DNA of 64,000 nt, taken from Eupeodes corollae (taxonomy: Eukaryota; Arthropoda; Insecta; Diptera; Syrphidae). Of the stretch, positions 21,732 through 32,466 are shown in pieces; position 1 is the stretch's first letter, and each line of letters opens with the position of its first letter. A model generated the notes under the pieces. It was not told where the DNA came from and did not search any database. It saw only the letters and a list, made by a program, of their open reading frames with translations. The stretch spans positions 105,817,525 through 105,881,524 of the forward strand of contig NC_079147.1 of the NCBI RefSeq assembly GCF_945859685.1. Reading direction: 5' to 3'. Position numbers and translations under genes: made by a program.

Positions 21732-21767
21732 AAAACTTGGACGTGACGTCCTGATAACTTCCCATCC
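21732..21767 (+). mobile_element. Left-terminus scrap of the minisatellite-bearing element
   Basis: CTTGGACGTGACGTCCTGATAACTTCCCATCC resembles the conserved left end GCTGG.ATGCGACCCACACTGATAACTTCCCATCC of R1 and R4. Nothing of the array follows; it abuts the RTE 3' tail. Confidence 0.5.
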
Positions 21768-22145
21768 GTGCCAATATTTACTAACTTACTTACTTAAGGA
21801 GGCGCTACAGTCCTGTGTGAACTAGGGCCTCACCCAACAAACTTCTACATCTAGCTCGGTCCCTAGCTAGATGTCTCCAGTTTCGCGCTCCAAGTTGGGT
21901 AAGGTCACCTTCCACTTGTGCGCGCCACCTGATCCGCGGTCTTCCTCTACTGCGCTGTTCTGTGGGTTTGGATTTGAAGACTTTTCGGGCCGGAGCATTG
22001 GTTTCCATGCGCTCTACGTGACCCAGCCATCTTAGTCGTTGGACTTTTACCCTTCTGGCTAAGTCTACGTCGCTGTACAGCCCGTACAGCTCGTCGTTTC
22101 ATCATCTCCTCCACTCACTTTCGATGCATACGGGACCACTGTAGA

Positions 22146-22835
22146 TCACACGAAGAACTTTTCTCTCGTAACGACCTGAGGTACTTTTGTCATATTCCAT
22201 GCTGCTGCACCGTACAGCAGTACGGGGATATTAAAGGTCTTATATAGCAACATTTTGGTCCCTCGAGAGAGGACTTTACCACTTAATTGCTTTCTTAGTC
22301 CAAAGAAACATCGGTTAACAAGAGTAATTCTGCGTTTGATCTCAGCGCTTGTGTTGTTTTCTGCGTTTACAGCGGAGCCTAGGAAGACGAAGTACTTGAC
22401 TACCTTAAAGTTACGTCTGTCGATGGTGACGTTTTGACCAAGACGTCGGTGGTGTATGTCCTTTCTTGATGACTGTATCGACTTTGTGTTGCCCTCATTA
22501 ACCCTTAAACCCAGTTTTGCCGCCTCTGCCTCAATACTCACAAAAGCCCCATTGACATCACGCTGAGTTCTTTTAAACTCATCATCATATTGTCTAAAAC
22601 CTTTTTTGACATCGAAAGGTTCTATTAAATTGTTTCCAACCTTTATGGAGCATCGTGAATTCTCCATAGTCATCCTGCACAAACGGACGAGTTTGGCAGG
22701 GATGCCAAGAATAGACATGGCTCTATACAGCTCGTCCCTGTATATGCTGTCATATGCGGTGTTCTTGGGTTTTTTCCAGGATCTGCCGTAATGTGAATAT
22801 TTGATCAACTGTGGACTTTCATAGTCTAAGACCAC
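22146..22835 (-). pseudogene. RTE-like reverse transcriptase, YADD deleted
   Basis: An open stretch of 229 codons. The N-terminal third reads motif A (AYDSIYRDELYRAM) and the palm up to EPFDVKKGF. The catalytic YADD block present in copy C (49790-49804) is missing here. The rest is thumb: RRLGQNVTIDRRNFKVVKYF, LGSAVNAENNTSAEIKRRIT, LLYKTFNIPVLLYGAAAWN. Openness alone does not imply function, since the catalytic aspartates are gone. Confidence 0.85.
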
Positions 22836-23175
22836 ACTGATAAGGACCTATCAGGTTGTTGACGATGGGCTTTAGACGTTCACATATTACGGCAGAGAAG
22901 ATTTTATATGCGTGTTAAGTAGACTGATTCCTCTTTAGTTGGTGCAGTTTAGAGGGTCTCCTTTCTTCAGGATCGGGCAAACAATACTGAGGTTCCATTA
23001 ATCGGGCATACTTTCTTCCGACCATATCTTACAGAGAAGTTAGTGCATGCTCCTAACCAACTTATCTCCAAATGCTTTAAAGAGCTCGGCATTCAAGCCA
23101 TCCGCTCCAGCGGTTTTATTAGACTTCAGCTTAGATATAGCAATCTTTAAGTCGGGATGACGGGATTGTTGGCTT

Positions 23176-24295
23176 TCATCGTTTATATAGATCGTTCCCG
23201 TTATACAGTCTGAAGAAATGGTCCTTCCATATCGTTAGCATTGACTGCGGTTCGACTATGCTGTTTCCACTTTCTTCTTTGCAGCCTTTGGTTCTAGGTT
23301 TATGTACCTGTGAATTTCGTTTCACCTGTTCATAAAACTTTCGAATTTCATTCTTGCTTTTCAACCTCTGAACATCTTCGACTGCATGCTTCTCATGCCC
23401 TCTCTTTTTCCTCTTCAAACGAGGGTTCCTTATTATTGGTTGCTTGAAATCCAGCACATCAGAGGCGGCTTCTCTGATTGCATCTTGGCAATGTTGCCAC
23501 TGGTTTTCGATACATTGTGTTGGCGGCAGAGAACTTCGAGAGAGGTTACTTGTAACTCGGTCGGAAAAGGATTTGGCGATCTCTGGCGGTTGTAGCCGTT
23601 CGACGTTGTACCTTTTCCCAGCACCTCCCTGTTTTGCCTTGGGTCTGGAAATCCAAAGTGATACCTTGGCTACAACGAGGTTGTGGTCCGAGTCGATGTT
23701 AGTTCCTCGGAAAGTTCGTACATCCATGATGCTGGAAGCGTGTCTGGCGTCGATTGCAAAATGGTCAATCTTGTTGAATGTAGATTGATCTGGAGAAACA
23801 CAAGTTCCTTTGTGGATGTTGTGGTGCGGAAAACGCGTACTGGCTACCATGACGTTTCACCCCGCAGAAAAATCTATGAGCCTGAATCCGTTGTCGGAAG
23901 TGTTGTCGTGCAGGCTGCTCTCCCCGAGTATTCCACCAAAGATGTCTTCCCTGCCTAGCTTGGAATTAAAATCGACCAGGACAATTTCAATATCGTAGCT
24001 AGGACACCGCTCATATGTTTTGTCTAAGAGCTCGAAGAACATACCTTTGGTGTTGTCATCTTTCTCTTCTGTGACGGCGTGCGCGCACATCAGGCTCATT
24101 GATACACCTATAGCTCACAACTTCTTGCCTAAGCTTGGCTCCAATGAAGAAGCCGCATCCAAATAACCGCTGTTGGTTTTCGTCCTCTTTTTGCCGGGCC
24201 CATCCCATCGTATTTCCGTCTGTTTTATAGCAGTCTTGGACCTCAATTAATTCTTCCTCTGCACGTGTTCTGTTAAGGGACCTAACATTCCACAT
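23176..24295 (-). pseudogene. RTE-like apurinic endonuclease domain, frameshifted
   Basis: Three overlapping minus frames carry successive parts: MWNVRSLNRTRAEEELIE (domain start, 24295), RLFGCGFFIGAKLRQEVVSY, then EEKDDNTKGMFFELLDKTYE and GDFN-like LVDFNSKLG, then SDHNLVVAKVSL and the linker to RT (23176-23850). GDFNAK is changed to VDFNSK. At least two frameshifts break it. Confidence 0.82.
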
Positions 24296-24803
24296 TCATA
24301 TCCGAAGTTCGTTGTCCTTTATTCGTTTGCGTTGCTTGTCGGTGCTTCGCAAATATGAAAGCTTTTACGTGGCCAGGAAGTCACCCCAACGGCACAACCC
24401 CCAACCTGGAGGGCCAGATCCTAAGTATAACTCCAAGGATGAGGAGCCGGATAAAACCGCTTCTTATAGGCCTGAGCTCCAAATTAGTCGAAGAAGCCCT
24501 ATAAGGTGTTCACTAAGTAGTTCAGGACTACTGGAACTGTAGACGCCACCGTCGATTCCATCTCGGGAACTTCTCCGCTGCCGTCTGGATAAGGAGAGGT
24601 GCCTTAGTGGAAACACCTCTCCCCACCTCTCTCGTTTGCTGCCCCCAACAACTTTTCACTGGGGTTGGAACCTTATCTCCAGCTGAAGCACTAGGCACCC
24701 TATGTTCACCACGGGGAGGTGAGAGTAGGAGTTGATAGCCAGAGGTTGGTTTTGAGAAAAACCTGTGGACGTTTGTGTCCTCTTGAATGTACATGTCCAC
24801 CAT

Positions 24804-26170
24804 TTTTTTTCAAGTTTAAAAAAAAATCAATATTCGTCGAAGAGGGATATTTCTGAATGGTTTTCTTAATATTGATTTTACAAATCTAACTCCATTATAA
24901 GTCGAAGGATATTTTACCTTTCAAAACCCCTGTCGACATAATGAATCTTAATAAATTTTGTTCAATTAAAGCACACAAAATCTAATTTCTGATATAAAAT
25001 TTAAACTACTCGTATACATGCTGCAAAAACAGTTGTATTGGAATTATTTATAAGATTATTTTGAACCCTCTTCCAGAATTTACGGATGCTTTTAGCCTAT
25101 ACATGTATAGCACAAAAGAAGGAAGGAAGGAAGTAAGGAAGGATATCATTTCCCTTTCTAAACAACAAATAGAGGTCAACATTTTTTATTTTCTTAATAC
25201 CATTGAGATACCTTAACTTGGTAGGTATATTACGTATGGACCTAAATGTATTGTAGGTTGGCAAAGGTTGGTACAGAGAGTAGAAGCAGCAACATCGGAA
25301 TGCACTACATTTACCCAATGGACAGATTTAGGAGAATGAATGACCAGGACCAGGACCACACCATGCAAATGTTTTATTTGCCACATGCCACATCTCAAGA
25401 TATACTTTTACGTAAAAGCTGGTAAAAGCTTTTAGTGTTTTGTATTTTTTGGATACGAGTATATAGAATAGGTACCGTATACCTTCCTTACATACCTAAC
25501 TTGGGTATATACTAAAATATAATGTATTTTATTCAACGATGAAATATTGCGTAGTAGATTTAAGGGAAATAAATAAATAATTGATTGTATTTTGTATTGT
25601 GATGTCCTGCACGAGAAACAATGAAAACGATAAATTTACGTTCTCAGGATCCCAAAATATTATACTATAGGTATATACTAGAATGTGGTTGGTATTTATT
25701 TGATGGGTTCCAGTTTAAGGTATACCTTACTCCTACCTTTACCTATTTTTGTTTTGTCCAAAATGGGGGTGTCAGTTTTGGAAGAATAATGAAGGTATTG
25801 TTATGGGTGGTTGCGTCAGAATTGAAAAATTGATTACAGATAAGATTTTATTTGTAGGAACGTTTGTGTGTGCAAGTATTTTCTTAATAGAAGGGAAGGA
25901 GGAAGATTTTAAGGGGACATTTAAAGACCGAAAGTTCTGTCATATTTTAATTAATACTTTTCCAGTTTTCAGCGATTTTTTTTTAGGTGGTTTACTTTAA
26001 AGGCTTTGCTTAACTTTTACGTGCTCTATAATTTATATAAAACAAATTTGTGAAAATCTAAATTTAAAAAAATGGTAAGTGAATTTATTTTAAATGGTAT
26101 TACGAGCATTATGTAGTACATATGTATATGTGTATAAATATTAAAAAATGGTTTGTGGTTACATGCCTGA
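24804..26170. other. Intronic sequence with a GAAG microsatellite
   Basis: AT-rich DNA without recognisable genes. AGAAGGAAGGAAGGAAGTAAGG lies at about 25117-25142. Frames of 60-83 codons in both directions show no family features. Confidence 0.5.
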
Positions 26171-26178
26171 TATTTTAC
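26171..26178 (-). promoter_or_regulatory. Splice donor of the TM5 exon
   Basis: The minus strand reads GAGCAG|GTAAAATA: a good 5' splice site directly after codon 53 of the exon, leaving phase 0. Confidence 0.75.
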
Positions 26179-26337
26179 CTGCTCGTTGGGTGGTTTCCTT
26201 GGCTGTTTTTTAATACCTCGTCTCGCTCTAGCTTTTGCAGCAAAATATATTCGAATATATACAAAAACCATTATACAACTAGGAATGTAGAATGATCCTA
26301 ATGCTGAATATAAAACATATCCAATGTCTTCACTTAG
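26179..26337 (-). CDS. Octopamine-receptor-like GPCR, TM5 exon (53 codons)
   Basis: A short internal exon bounded by CTCTTTTCAG (acceptor) and GTAAAATA (donor). Its 53 codons read LSEDIGYVLYSALGSFYIPS at the start, then CIMVFVYIRIYFAAKARARR, then GIKKQPRKPPNEQ. This is the end of extracellular loop 2, TM5 with its conserved Pro (YIPS) and Tyr (VYIRIY), and the basic start of intracellular loop 3, which contacts G protein. The Ser residues in SALGS occupy the TM5 face where amine receptors bind the ligand hydroxyl. The downstream exon at 4424-5374 begins in the same phase and continues loop 3. The match to alpha2-like octopamine receptors is by family recognition, not by alignment. Confidence 0.85.
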
Positions 26338-26360
26338 CTGAAAAGAGATGGAAAAAGGAA
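26338..26360 (-). promoter_or_regulatory. Splice acceptor of the TM5 exon
   Basis: The minus strand reads TTCCTTTTTCCATCTCTTTTCAG immediately before the first codon (CTA): a pyrimidine-rich tract and CAG. Confidence 0.75.
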
Positions 26361-27056
26361 AATCAATTAATATTCATGATTATAAAATACTGGAAAAGAA
26401 GTGTTATCTAGAAAATATTTTTAAAGGGTCAAGATTATTTTTGGTGAAGGTACGATTTTTAGGGCTTTCTTCAAGAACTCTTATAACTATTTTCTTTAAA
26501 AAAATGCCACAGATATACTGAGGGTTAGGCTTAATCTGGTAAAGCTGACAAAATTTCAAAGAGTCTGCAGCAAGCATTTTTCCATCGAAAACAAAGATCG
26601 TCTTTTCTTTCTGGACTGCGCCAGTTTTTGTTGCCCAAGATTAATTTGCTGCTTCGGTTCTGGAAGAAAATCATGGCCTGGAAGATATTGACTTATATCA
26701 TAAGCATATCTTTTGAGACCAAGACTTTTCAACGCGTTGAGGAAAAACACGCTGAAAAAGGTAAGCTTGAGAAAAGAAAATTCAGAACTGAAGTAAATCT
26801 TTATGAAAATGAAAGTAGTGGGTTCAGGAAAGCATCTTAAGACCCTAAAAGTACTCTTATAATATACTTAAACCAAACTTGGTGGACTTGGTACAAACCT
26901 ACGCAACCCCGAATTAGTCCTATTTTTGAAAAAGATATAAGCCACGACAATAACTAACTACAGTCCAATGTTCTGTACAAGTACCCATCCGCGTCATTGG
27001 ATACCCCACTCTACCACCTCTTGATATATTTAGCAAACAAAAAGCTCCCATATTTA
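26361..27056 (-). other. Upstream intron of the receptor gene (start), no gene recognised
   Basis: AT-rich intronic sequence upstream of the TM5 exon. Frames at 26556-26840 on both strands lack any transmembrane or TE motif. No TM4 exon could be found here. Confidence 0.45.
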
Positions 27057-27715
27057 CTTATGGTGGCGCTACAGTCCTGTGTGAACTAGGGCCTCACCCA
27101 ACAAACTTCTCCATCTAGCTCGGTCCCTAGCTAGATGGTTTCAAACCTTTATGGAGCATTGTGAATTCTCGGTGGTCATCCTGCACAAACGGACGAGTTT
27201 GGCAGGGATGCCAAAAGTAGACATGGCTCTATACAGCTCGTCCCTGTAAATGCTGTCATATGCGGCCTTGAAATCGATGAAAAGATGGTGGGTGTCGATT
27301 TGGTGTTCTTGGGTTTTTTCCAGGATCTGCCGTAATATGAATATTTGATCTTCTATGGACTTGCCTGGTCTAAAACTACACTGATAATGACCTATCAGGT
27401 TATTAACAATGGGCTTTAGACGTTCATATACTACGGCAGAGAAGATTTTATAGGCGATGTTAAATAGGCTGTCCTCTATAGTTGGTGGAGTTTAGAGGGT
27501 CTCCTTTTTTCAGGATCGGGCAAACAATACTGAAGTTTTACTCATCGGACATGCTTAGATATGCCAATCTTTACTTCGTCTAAGTCGGGAGGACGGGATT
27601 GTTGGCTTTCGTCGTCTATGTTGAATGAATCATCCTGCCTGACAGCGGTATTTGTTTCGTCGTCGCCGTTATACAGTCTGCAGAAGTGGTCCTTCCAAGA
27701 TCTGCTATTCCCCTA
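27057..27715 (-). mobile_element. RTE-like LINE, internal deletion derivative (copy B)
   Basis: The 3' end (27061-27138) keeps GACTGTAGCGCCACC, the part shared with the SINE. It then jumps directly to RT fingers sequence (27139-27715) matching 22650-23230 of copy A, for example CTGCACAAACGGACGAG and TCTATACAGCTCGTCCCTGT. The palm and thumb are deleted and the 5' part is missing. Confidence 0.85.
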
Positions 27716-27905
27716 AAAACTTCTCGCAGTGGGTTAACAACAACATTGGCCACTCCGTAATTCTTAAGTACTTAGAATCAATTCCAAAGTGCACAGACTT
27801 CACCATCGCCTAACTGCAATTCGACAGAGACTTCCAGATTTCATTACCTTACCGATATTTCTGGGAAGTAGGGGCATAAATCCAATTTTATACTTTTAAA
27901 GGCAA
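27716..27905. other. Short unassigned spacer
   Basis: No recognisable element between the RTE derivative and the SINE piece. Confidence 0.4.
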
Positions 27906-28016
27906 ATAAAGTGCTTTCTCAAATTATCTGTTCGGATTCGGCATATTAACTGTAGGTCCCCTACAATACTCGCACACTGGCCGTGGTTCTCGGACTGTTG
28001 CGCCACCTAATTTATA
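27906..28016 (+). mobile_element. SINE 3' half fragment (copy 3)
   Basis: AAGTGCTTTCTCAAATTA, GTTCGGATTCGGCATAT and AACTGTAGGTCCC match the body of copies 1 and 2; the end CGGACTGTTGCGCCACCTAA is intact. The tRNA-like head is missing and a ~50 bp body segment is deleted. Confidence 0.8.
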
Positions 28017-28299
28017 TAAATTTAACATTACCTAAGTAGACTATGACAAAAATATTCGGTCTAAGGATTGTGAGCTTTTGTCCTTGAATGTAAAAATTAA
28101 AAAAAGTTCAGTCTTTCCCTTTAGATATGGAAAAATTGCAAACAGATGTTAGGTGAATAGTATGAAATAGTTTGAGGAATTTCGATAGTTCTCCTCAGAG
28201 AAGTACGTACATATATTATGTAGTTCAGAAATAAAGATGTTAGCACTTTCAATTCTTTAAATATATCTTCAGTGAAACATAAGTTCTTAAAACCGTTGT

Positions 28300-29515
28300 T
28301 GGATCTTCCATTCTTAACAACCCTTAAAGATTTAATTCCTACCTGGCCTACAAGTCCAAGTAATACAGATTTTAATTTAAAAAGCCTAGTGCTTAAAATA
28401 AGTAAGAGTGAGTTTCTTACTATTTATAAATATTGTTAAATTTCATCTTACAAAATGTCCTTGAAGAAGTATTTCGACTATAGCGAAAAGTCAGATTTGT
28501 TCCAGGCTTAGAAGATTTCACAAAGAGATGGAAGCATCCACTAGCCTATAATTCTTTAGTTGGAATAAGTTGTAAACCCTCAATTCTGAAAAAGGTTATA
28601 GAATCAATAACTGCGTTAGAAGAAAACAATGTATGCCTTGTTCAGTTTGTTTGCGACCAAGGATTAAAATTAAGAGGCTTTTGCCAAATTCTATGTCATT
28701 CAGTCACGAAAAACACAATATTTTGAGGTCAGTGATTCAAAAACATTCATTTAGTATGACGTTTTATACTAACTTCAAAGTACTCGGAATTGTTAAACGA
28801 ACAACAAAAGCAAATTCTTAGCAATTCTGTTAATAAAGGTTTCGATGTGATAAACATAGGGCAGACAGAATGCAAGACTCTTCAGGTTTAATTTTATTTT
28901 TCGGAAATCTGTTCGATTTTTTCAATTCGTTCTGCAAGAAAGCACAACAGGTGAAACGGTCAGGGTTTATAAATTGTGATTATCAATATGAACTACTGTC
29001 ACGTCCTGAATGATTTATTAAGTCTATTCGCGTTATTAATACTGAGTGCAACGATGCTACTAAACAGAAAAAATTCAAAGGTTGGCTCTAAAATGTACAG
29101 TTCTTGTGTTCGCTCTGGGAACATCTGCACAAATCGAAGTTTTACTAACTTGTCATTTTAACTAACATTGTTTGAAAATTTTTTGTTTCGAGAAAATAAG
29201 ACTTATATTAAGGAAATAATTATCGTCCTACCTGTCAGCAATTCCAATAACTTTTCAAAAGATTTGGGGTATTCAATATTGAAAAATTGTTAGAGTAGAT
29301 GCGGAAGGTAGTTCTTTCAAATTAAATTCATCAGGTAGAATTTTGAGAATGAAAATAGATTGGTTGAAATGTAAGCAAGAAGTTGGATTTGATGGCATAT
29401 TAAAGATTGTGTTATCCAACGATAAAAGTGGAGAAAAACTCATTAATGAAAGCAGCTTTGATGTTGCAGCAGGCTTTACCGGAAATGTTGTTAGAACCAT
29501 AATTGTTTAAATGAT
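28300..29515 (+). pseudogene. P-element/THAP9-like transposase relic
   Basis: Several pieces in different plus frames align in order with P-element-type transposases: WKHPLAYNSLVG (28530), the catalytic-Asp strand LVQFVCDQGLKLRG (28652-28663 encodes CDQG), LSNSVNKGFDVIN, SGLILFFGNLFDFFNSFCKK (28885-28945), FKGWL..NVQFLCSLW and GNNYRPTCQQFQ (29212-29247), which matches the FFG.IR...GNN..PTC.QF block. Stops and frameshifts separate every block and neither a THAP domain nor terminal repeats were seen. A relic of a DNA transposon is more likely than a domesticated gene. Confidence 0.68.
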
Positions 29516-30165
29516 TTATCAATTGTATCACCAACCGAAACCTAGTTTCTCTAACCCCGAAGTTCGTAGAATATATAAGACATCTCGATATTGTCTTTGC
29601 AGCAAAATTTGCATAGTTTTTGTCAAACTAGATGCATTGCTGAACCTTTTTTAAAACTCTTTACATTGATAATGCGTATTTTTCTGCGAAAACATGCAAA
29701 CACGTTTAGTTTAAAGGCATTTCATTAGAATAAGAATTTATTTTGTTATGAGAACAATGAAAAAAAAAGGATCAAGAAATCCAATTTCTGGAACAAAATG
29801 CTCATAGTTATGCGTTCAAAAATTGTTAGTTATTGTAGTTCATCATGTTGTGCATATTAGGCAAACATTTATTTTATTGATTACTTTCAAACCCTTTCTG
29901 ATCTTAGAAAAATCTAATCTGTATTTTTCACTTACGTCATATAGGAACTAATATCATGGTAAGTTTTGCAGAAGTTAATTTCGAACTCGAGATATCATTA
30001 CGACGTTAGAGAATTCGAAAAAAGTGGGTCTCCCATTTCCGTCCGTCCGTCTTCCCTCGCCCCTACAGCTTAAAGCATTGGGTTGATTGATTTCCGTACA
30101 AAGTCCTAATTACAAGCAAGTTAAACCGTCAGGATTTTTCTGTTCGAAAAAAATTTTACCGAAAA
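29516..30165. other. Unassigned, possibly 3' part of the P-like relic
   Basis: AT-rich sequence without clear homology between the P-like relic and the mariner piece. Confidence 0.35.
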
Positions 30166-30167
30166 AT

Positions 30168-30371
30168 TATTGTAATGGTCGAAGAAGACAACCCATTGAT
30201 GAATTGTTTGTTAATGTCTGATGAGGCGCATTTTGACCTCAACGGAAATGTAAACAAGCAAATTTGCCGTGAATGGAGTGAATCAAATCCTGAAATGATC
30301 CATGTCTCATGCTCCTAGAGCGAGTAACTGTGTGGCCTGCAATTACATCAAGGTTTATTGTCGGGACATAC
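30168..30371 (+). pseudogene. Mariner-type transposase fragment
   Basis: Reads LLMSDEAHFDLNGNVNKQIC then REWSESNPEMIH, the first catalytic Asp block (SDEAHF.LNG.VNKQN.R.W) of the same mariner-like family as 7563-8335, followed by a frameshift and ATVWPAI. It ends where LINE 3' sequence begins. Confidence 0.8.
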
Positions 30372-30776
30372 TTTTTTTTAGTTTAGTTTAGTTTTATTGA
30401 CTCCAAAGTTTTAATACTGTTTACAATTGTCTCTGTAAGTTTATCTTAAGTATTTAAATGCCAATTGCCGTCTACCACATAATACTTTAAAAAAATTAAA
30501 TATATCGTTTTCAAAAATTAAATTTAATAATTTTGCAAATAATTTTGTATGCATTCAAAATTTTCATTGATTGAACAATATTTGTATAAGATATCCCACC
30601 CTCGTCCTCCATTCATCTATTGTACGGTTTCCTCTAAATTGAGTAGATCAAGTCCAAAGTATTTCTTGTAAAATTCTTTCAGAATTGGATAACCTCCCAA
30701 AAAATGGAACAAGTCTAAACATTTTCTTCGATTGCATAGATCACACCATAGAGGAAGATCTGGATGGTGATGATGA
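30372..30776 (-). pseudogene. LINE family K, C-terminal end and 3' tail
   Basis: The minus strand encodes LWCDLCNRRKCLDLFHFLGG then YPILKEFYKKYFG, the Cys-rich C-terminal motif of this LINE family. It ends with AGTCAATAAAACTAAACTAA (30378-30397), identical over 20 nt to the 3' tail of the plus-strand copy at 56848-56867. Confidence 0.75.
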
Positions 30777-31200
30777 AGCCCGGATTAATAAGGGGCCATC
30801 CCAGGGCCCCGCAGAAATGAGGACCCCATTCAATTAAGAAATTGAAACCGTAAAACCGCCATATTGAAGCTGTACAATCAAATAAACCCCAAAAATAAAA
30901 ACCAAAATTAATTGACCCCACAAGATCCAAACTCGAAAGCTCTGTACACCAAAACAGTTAAGCCCATATAGTCCAACTCACAATTAATCCCATAAACTAA
31001 AAACCCACATAGCTCAACTCGATAGCATCTCCAAAAAGTCAAACCCACATAGCCTAAGTCGCTATTAAGAATTATTAAGCTCAAAAAATATCAGCAGTCT
31101 AACTCAGCAAAGGGTTTCCTGATTGAAAACAAATTGAATTCTATGCCTCGATAAAGTGTTGAAATGTGCTGGACTAATTAGTAATTATATCGAGTACCTT
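30777..31200 (+). mobile_element. hAT left-end fragment, second copy
   Basis: GCCCGGATTAATAAGGGG, TTGAAACCGTAAAACCGCCATATTG, AAACCCCAAAAATAAAAACC and repeated ACCCACATAGCTCAACTCG-like units match the left arm of the hAT at 1192-1420. The transposase region is missing; a LOA/I-type LINE fragment follows. Confidence 0.75.
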
Positions 31201-31269
31201 ATTTATTCTTTATTAAGAGAGATGTGCGAATTGAGCGTTAAAGTACATTTCGATACTAGTTGATTCTTC

Positions 31270-32466
31270 TTAATAGTAGCAAGCCTTAGCAATGCAATTT
31301 GACCATAGATACGGGGTCCCTAATTTCAGTGTTGGTGTGAGCGTCTTACATAATCCGTGCCGAAGAATGAAAGGCTGGTTGACAAACCAGTCGCTAACGA
31401 TCTCATTTGGATGCCTTCGCATGGTCCGTTTCATTTTCTGCCTTACCCCGGTATATCGGCTCTTCCGGGGTTGACCTCTTTTTTGCCGCGCTGACATCCT
31501 GTCGATAGGTTTCGACACAACCATCTTTACTGACGGCTCAAAGATGGAGTGCGGAGTTAGTTCTGGGATCTTTTCCGAGTCCCTAAATGTAGCTAAATCC
31601 TTTAGGCTTCCTGACTTTGCTACCGTTTTTCAGGCTGAACTGCTGGCAATAAGGGAGGCATGTAATGATACTTAAACAAAGCTCAAACCAAAACCGAAAT
31701 GCGGCTATCTCTACAGACAGTCAGGCAGCTGTCAAAGCCATTAACTGGGCCACATCCTCATCTAAATTGGTCCAGCAATGTCGCGATGAGCTTGCGAGCC
31801 TGAATATTAACCTCGGTATTACCCTGATCTAGGTTCAGGGCCATAGTGGTATCGTGGGAAATGAACGGGCTGACGAGCTAGCTAGGCAAGGATCGGCCCT
31901 GCATAGCTCACTTGCGGAAATGGTTAACATTCCTCTTGGTGCTATATGAAGGGTAAAATCTTTTATATCTACCAAACTGAATCAAACCGAAGGTGGAGCA
32001 ATTTACCCATCTCCAACCCGTACAAACGATCTTCTATGCAGGACAAGGCAAGACATAGCCAGGATTGTTGCGGTTTGTACCGCACATTGGCCTATAGGAG
32101 TTCATGCAGAGAAGTTGGGTATCTCTTACAACACCTTTTGCCGTAGCTGTAGTCACCAAAGAGAAAGTGAAACGATAATCCATTTCCTCTGCAAATGTCC
32201 TGCTTTGACAAACACTAGAATGAAATACTTTGGAAAAGCATTCTCTCACGAACTTGATGAGCTATCTGAGACAAAGATTAGAGACCTAATCTTTTTTCTC
32301 AATGTGACAAAATGGGTCTAACATAATCGCTATGAAGCTTCTCCATAAATCTTTCCCTTTTTATCACAGCTCAAACGAGTTTTTGGTATCAAAACGGCTC
32401 ACTACAGCGCTAATTGGATCTCAGGCTAGGTTGCCTTGAGATCGCCATTTCTACCTACCTACCTAC
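31270..32466 (+). pseudogene. LOA/I-type LINE 3' half with RNase H
   Basis: The plus strand encodes an RNase H domain with its catalytic pattern: TDGSK (31529), AEL (31634), TDSQAA (31713) and NERADELA (31860). RNase H would remove the RNA template after reverse transcription. Downstream is a C-terminal Cys/His region FCRSCSHQRESETIIHFLCK (about 32140-32205), typical of LOA/I/R1 elements, then a stop at 32321 and a 3' tail of (CTAC)n at 32450-32466. Stops at about 31672 and 31830 and frame changes inactivate it. The RNase H points to the I/LOA groups rather than Jockey or RTE. Confidence 0.82.

Larger units (their letters stand above)
21783..24803 (-). mobile_element. RTE-like LINE, near full-length copy A
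   Basis: Element orientation is minus: 5' UTR 24300-24803, endonuclease 23176-24295, linker, RT 22146-22835, and a short 3' UTR ending in GACTGTAGCGCC.CCTTAAGTAAGTAAGT at 21783. The endonuclease contains LVDFNSKLGREDIFGG, FPHHNIHKGTCVSPDQST and DARHASSIMDVRTFRGTNI with SDHN, matching the CFDP2/BovB type of RTE-clade endonuclease. The RT part keeps ELYRAMSILGIPAKLVRL and RCSIKVGNNLIEPFDVKKGF. The YADD box has been deleted (the frame jumps from KKGFRQ to TQRDVNGAF), with stops elsewhere, so it is dead. Other pieces: 11416, 27057, 40205, 47463, 49157. Confidence 0.88.
5375..26178 (-). other. 20.8 kb intron of the receptor gene (inferred)
   Basis: The exons on either side have matching phase 0 borders and complementary parts of the same receptor (TM5 then TM6). 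The intron is packed with transposon remnants and microsatellites. An additional small loop-3 exon within it cannot be excluded, but none was recognised. Confidence 0.7.

Noticed and set aside
23386..23998. Several plus-strand frames of 62-114 codons
   Set aside because: Antisense shadows of the RTE endonuclease, whose minus-strand motifs are clear.
26556..26750. Minus frame just upstream of the TM5 exon considered as the TM4 exon
   Set aside because: It is charged rather than hydrophobic, lacks the TM4 Trp and has no donor in phase.
31270..31524. 84-codon Arg/Lys-rich minus frame
   Set aside because: Antisense to the LOA/I-type LINE, whose RNase H motifs begin at 31529 on the plus strand.
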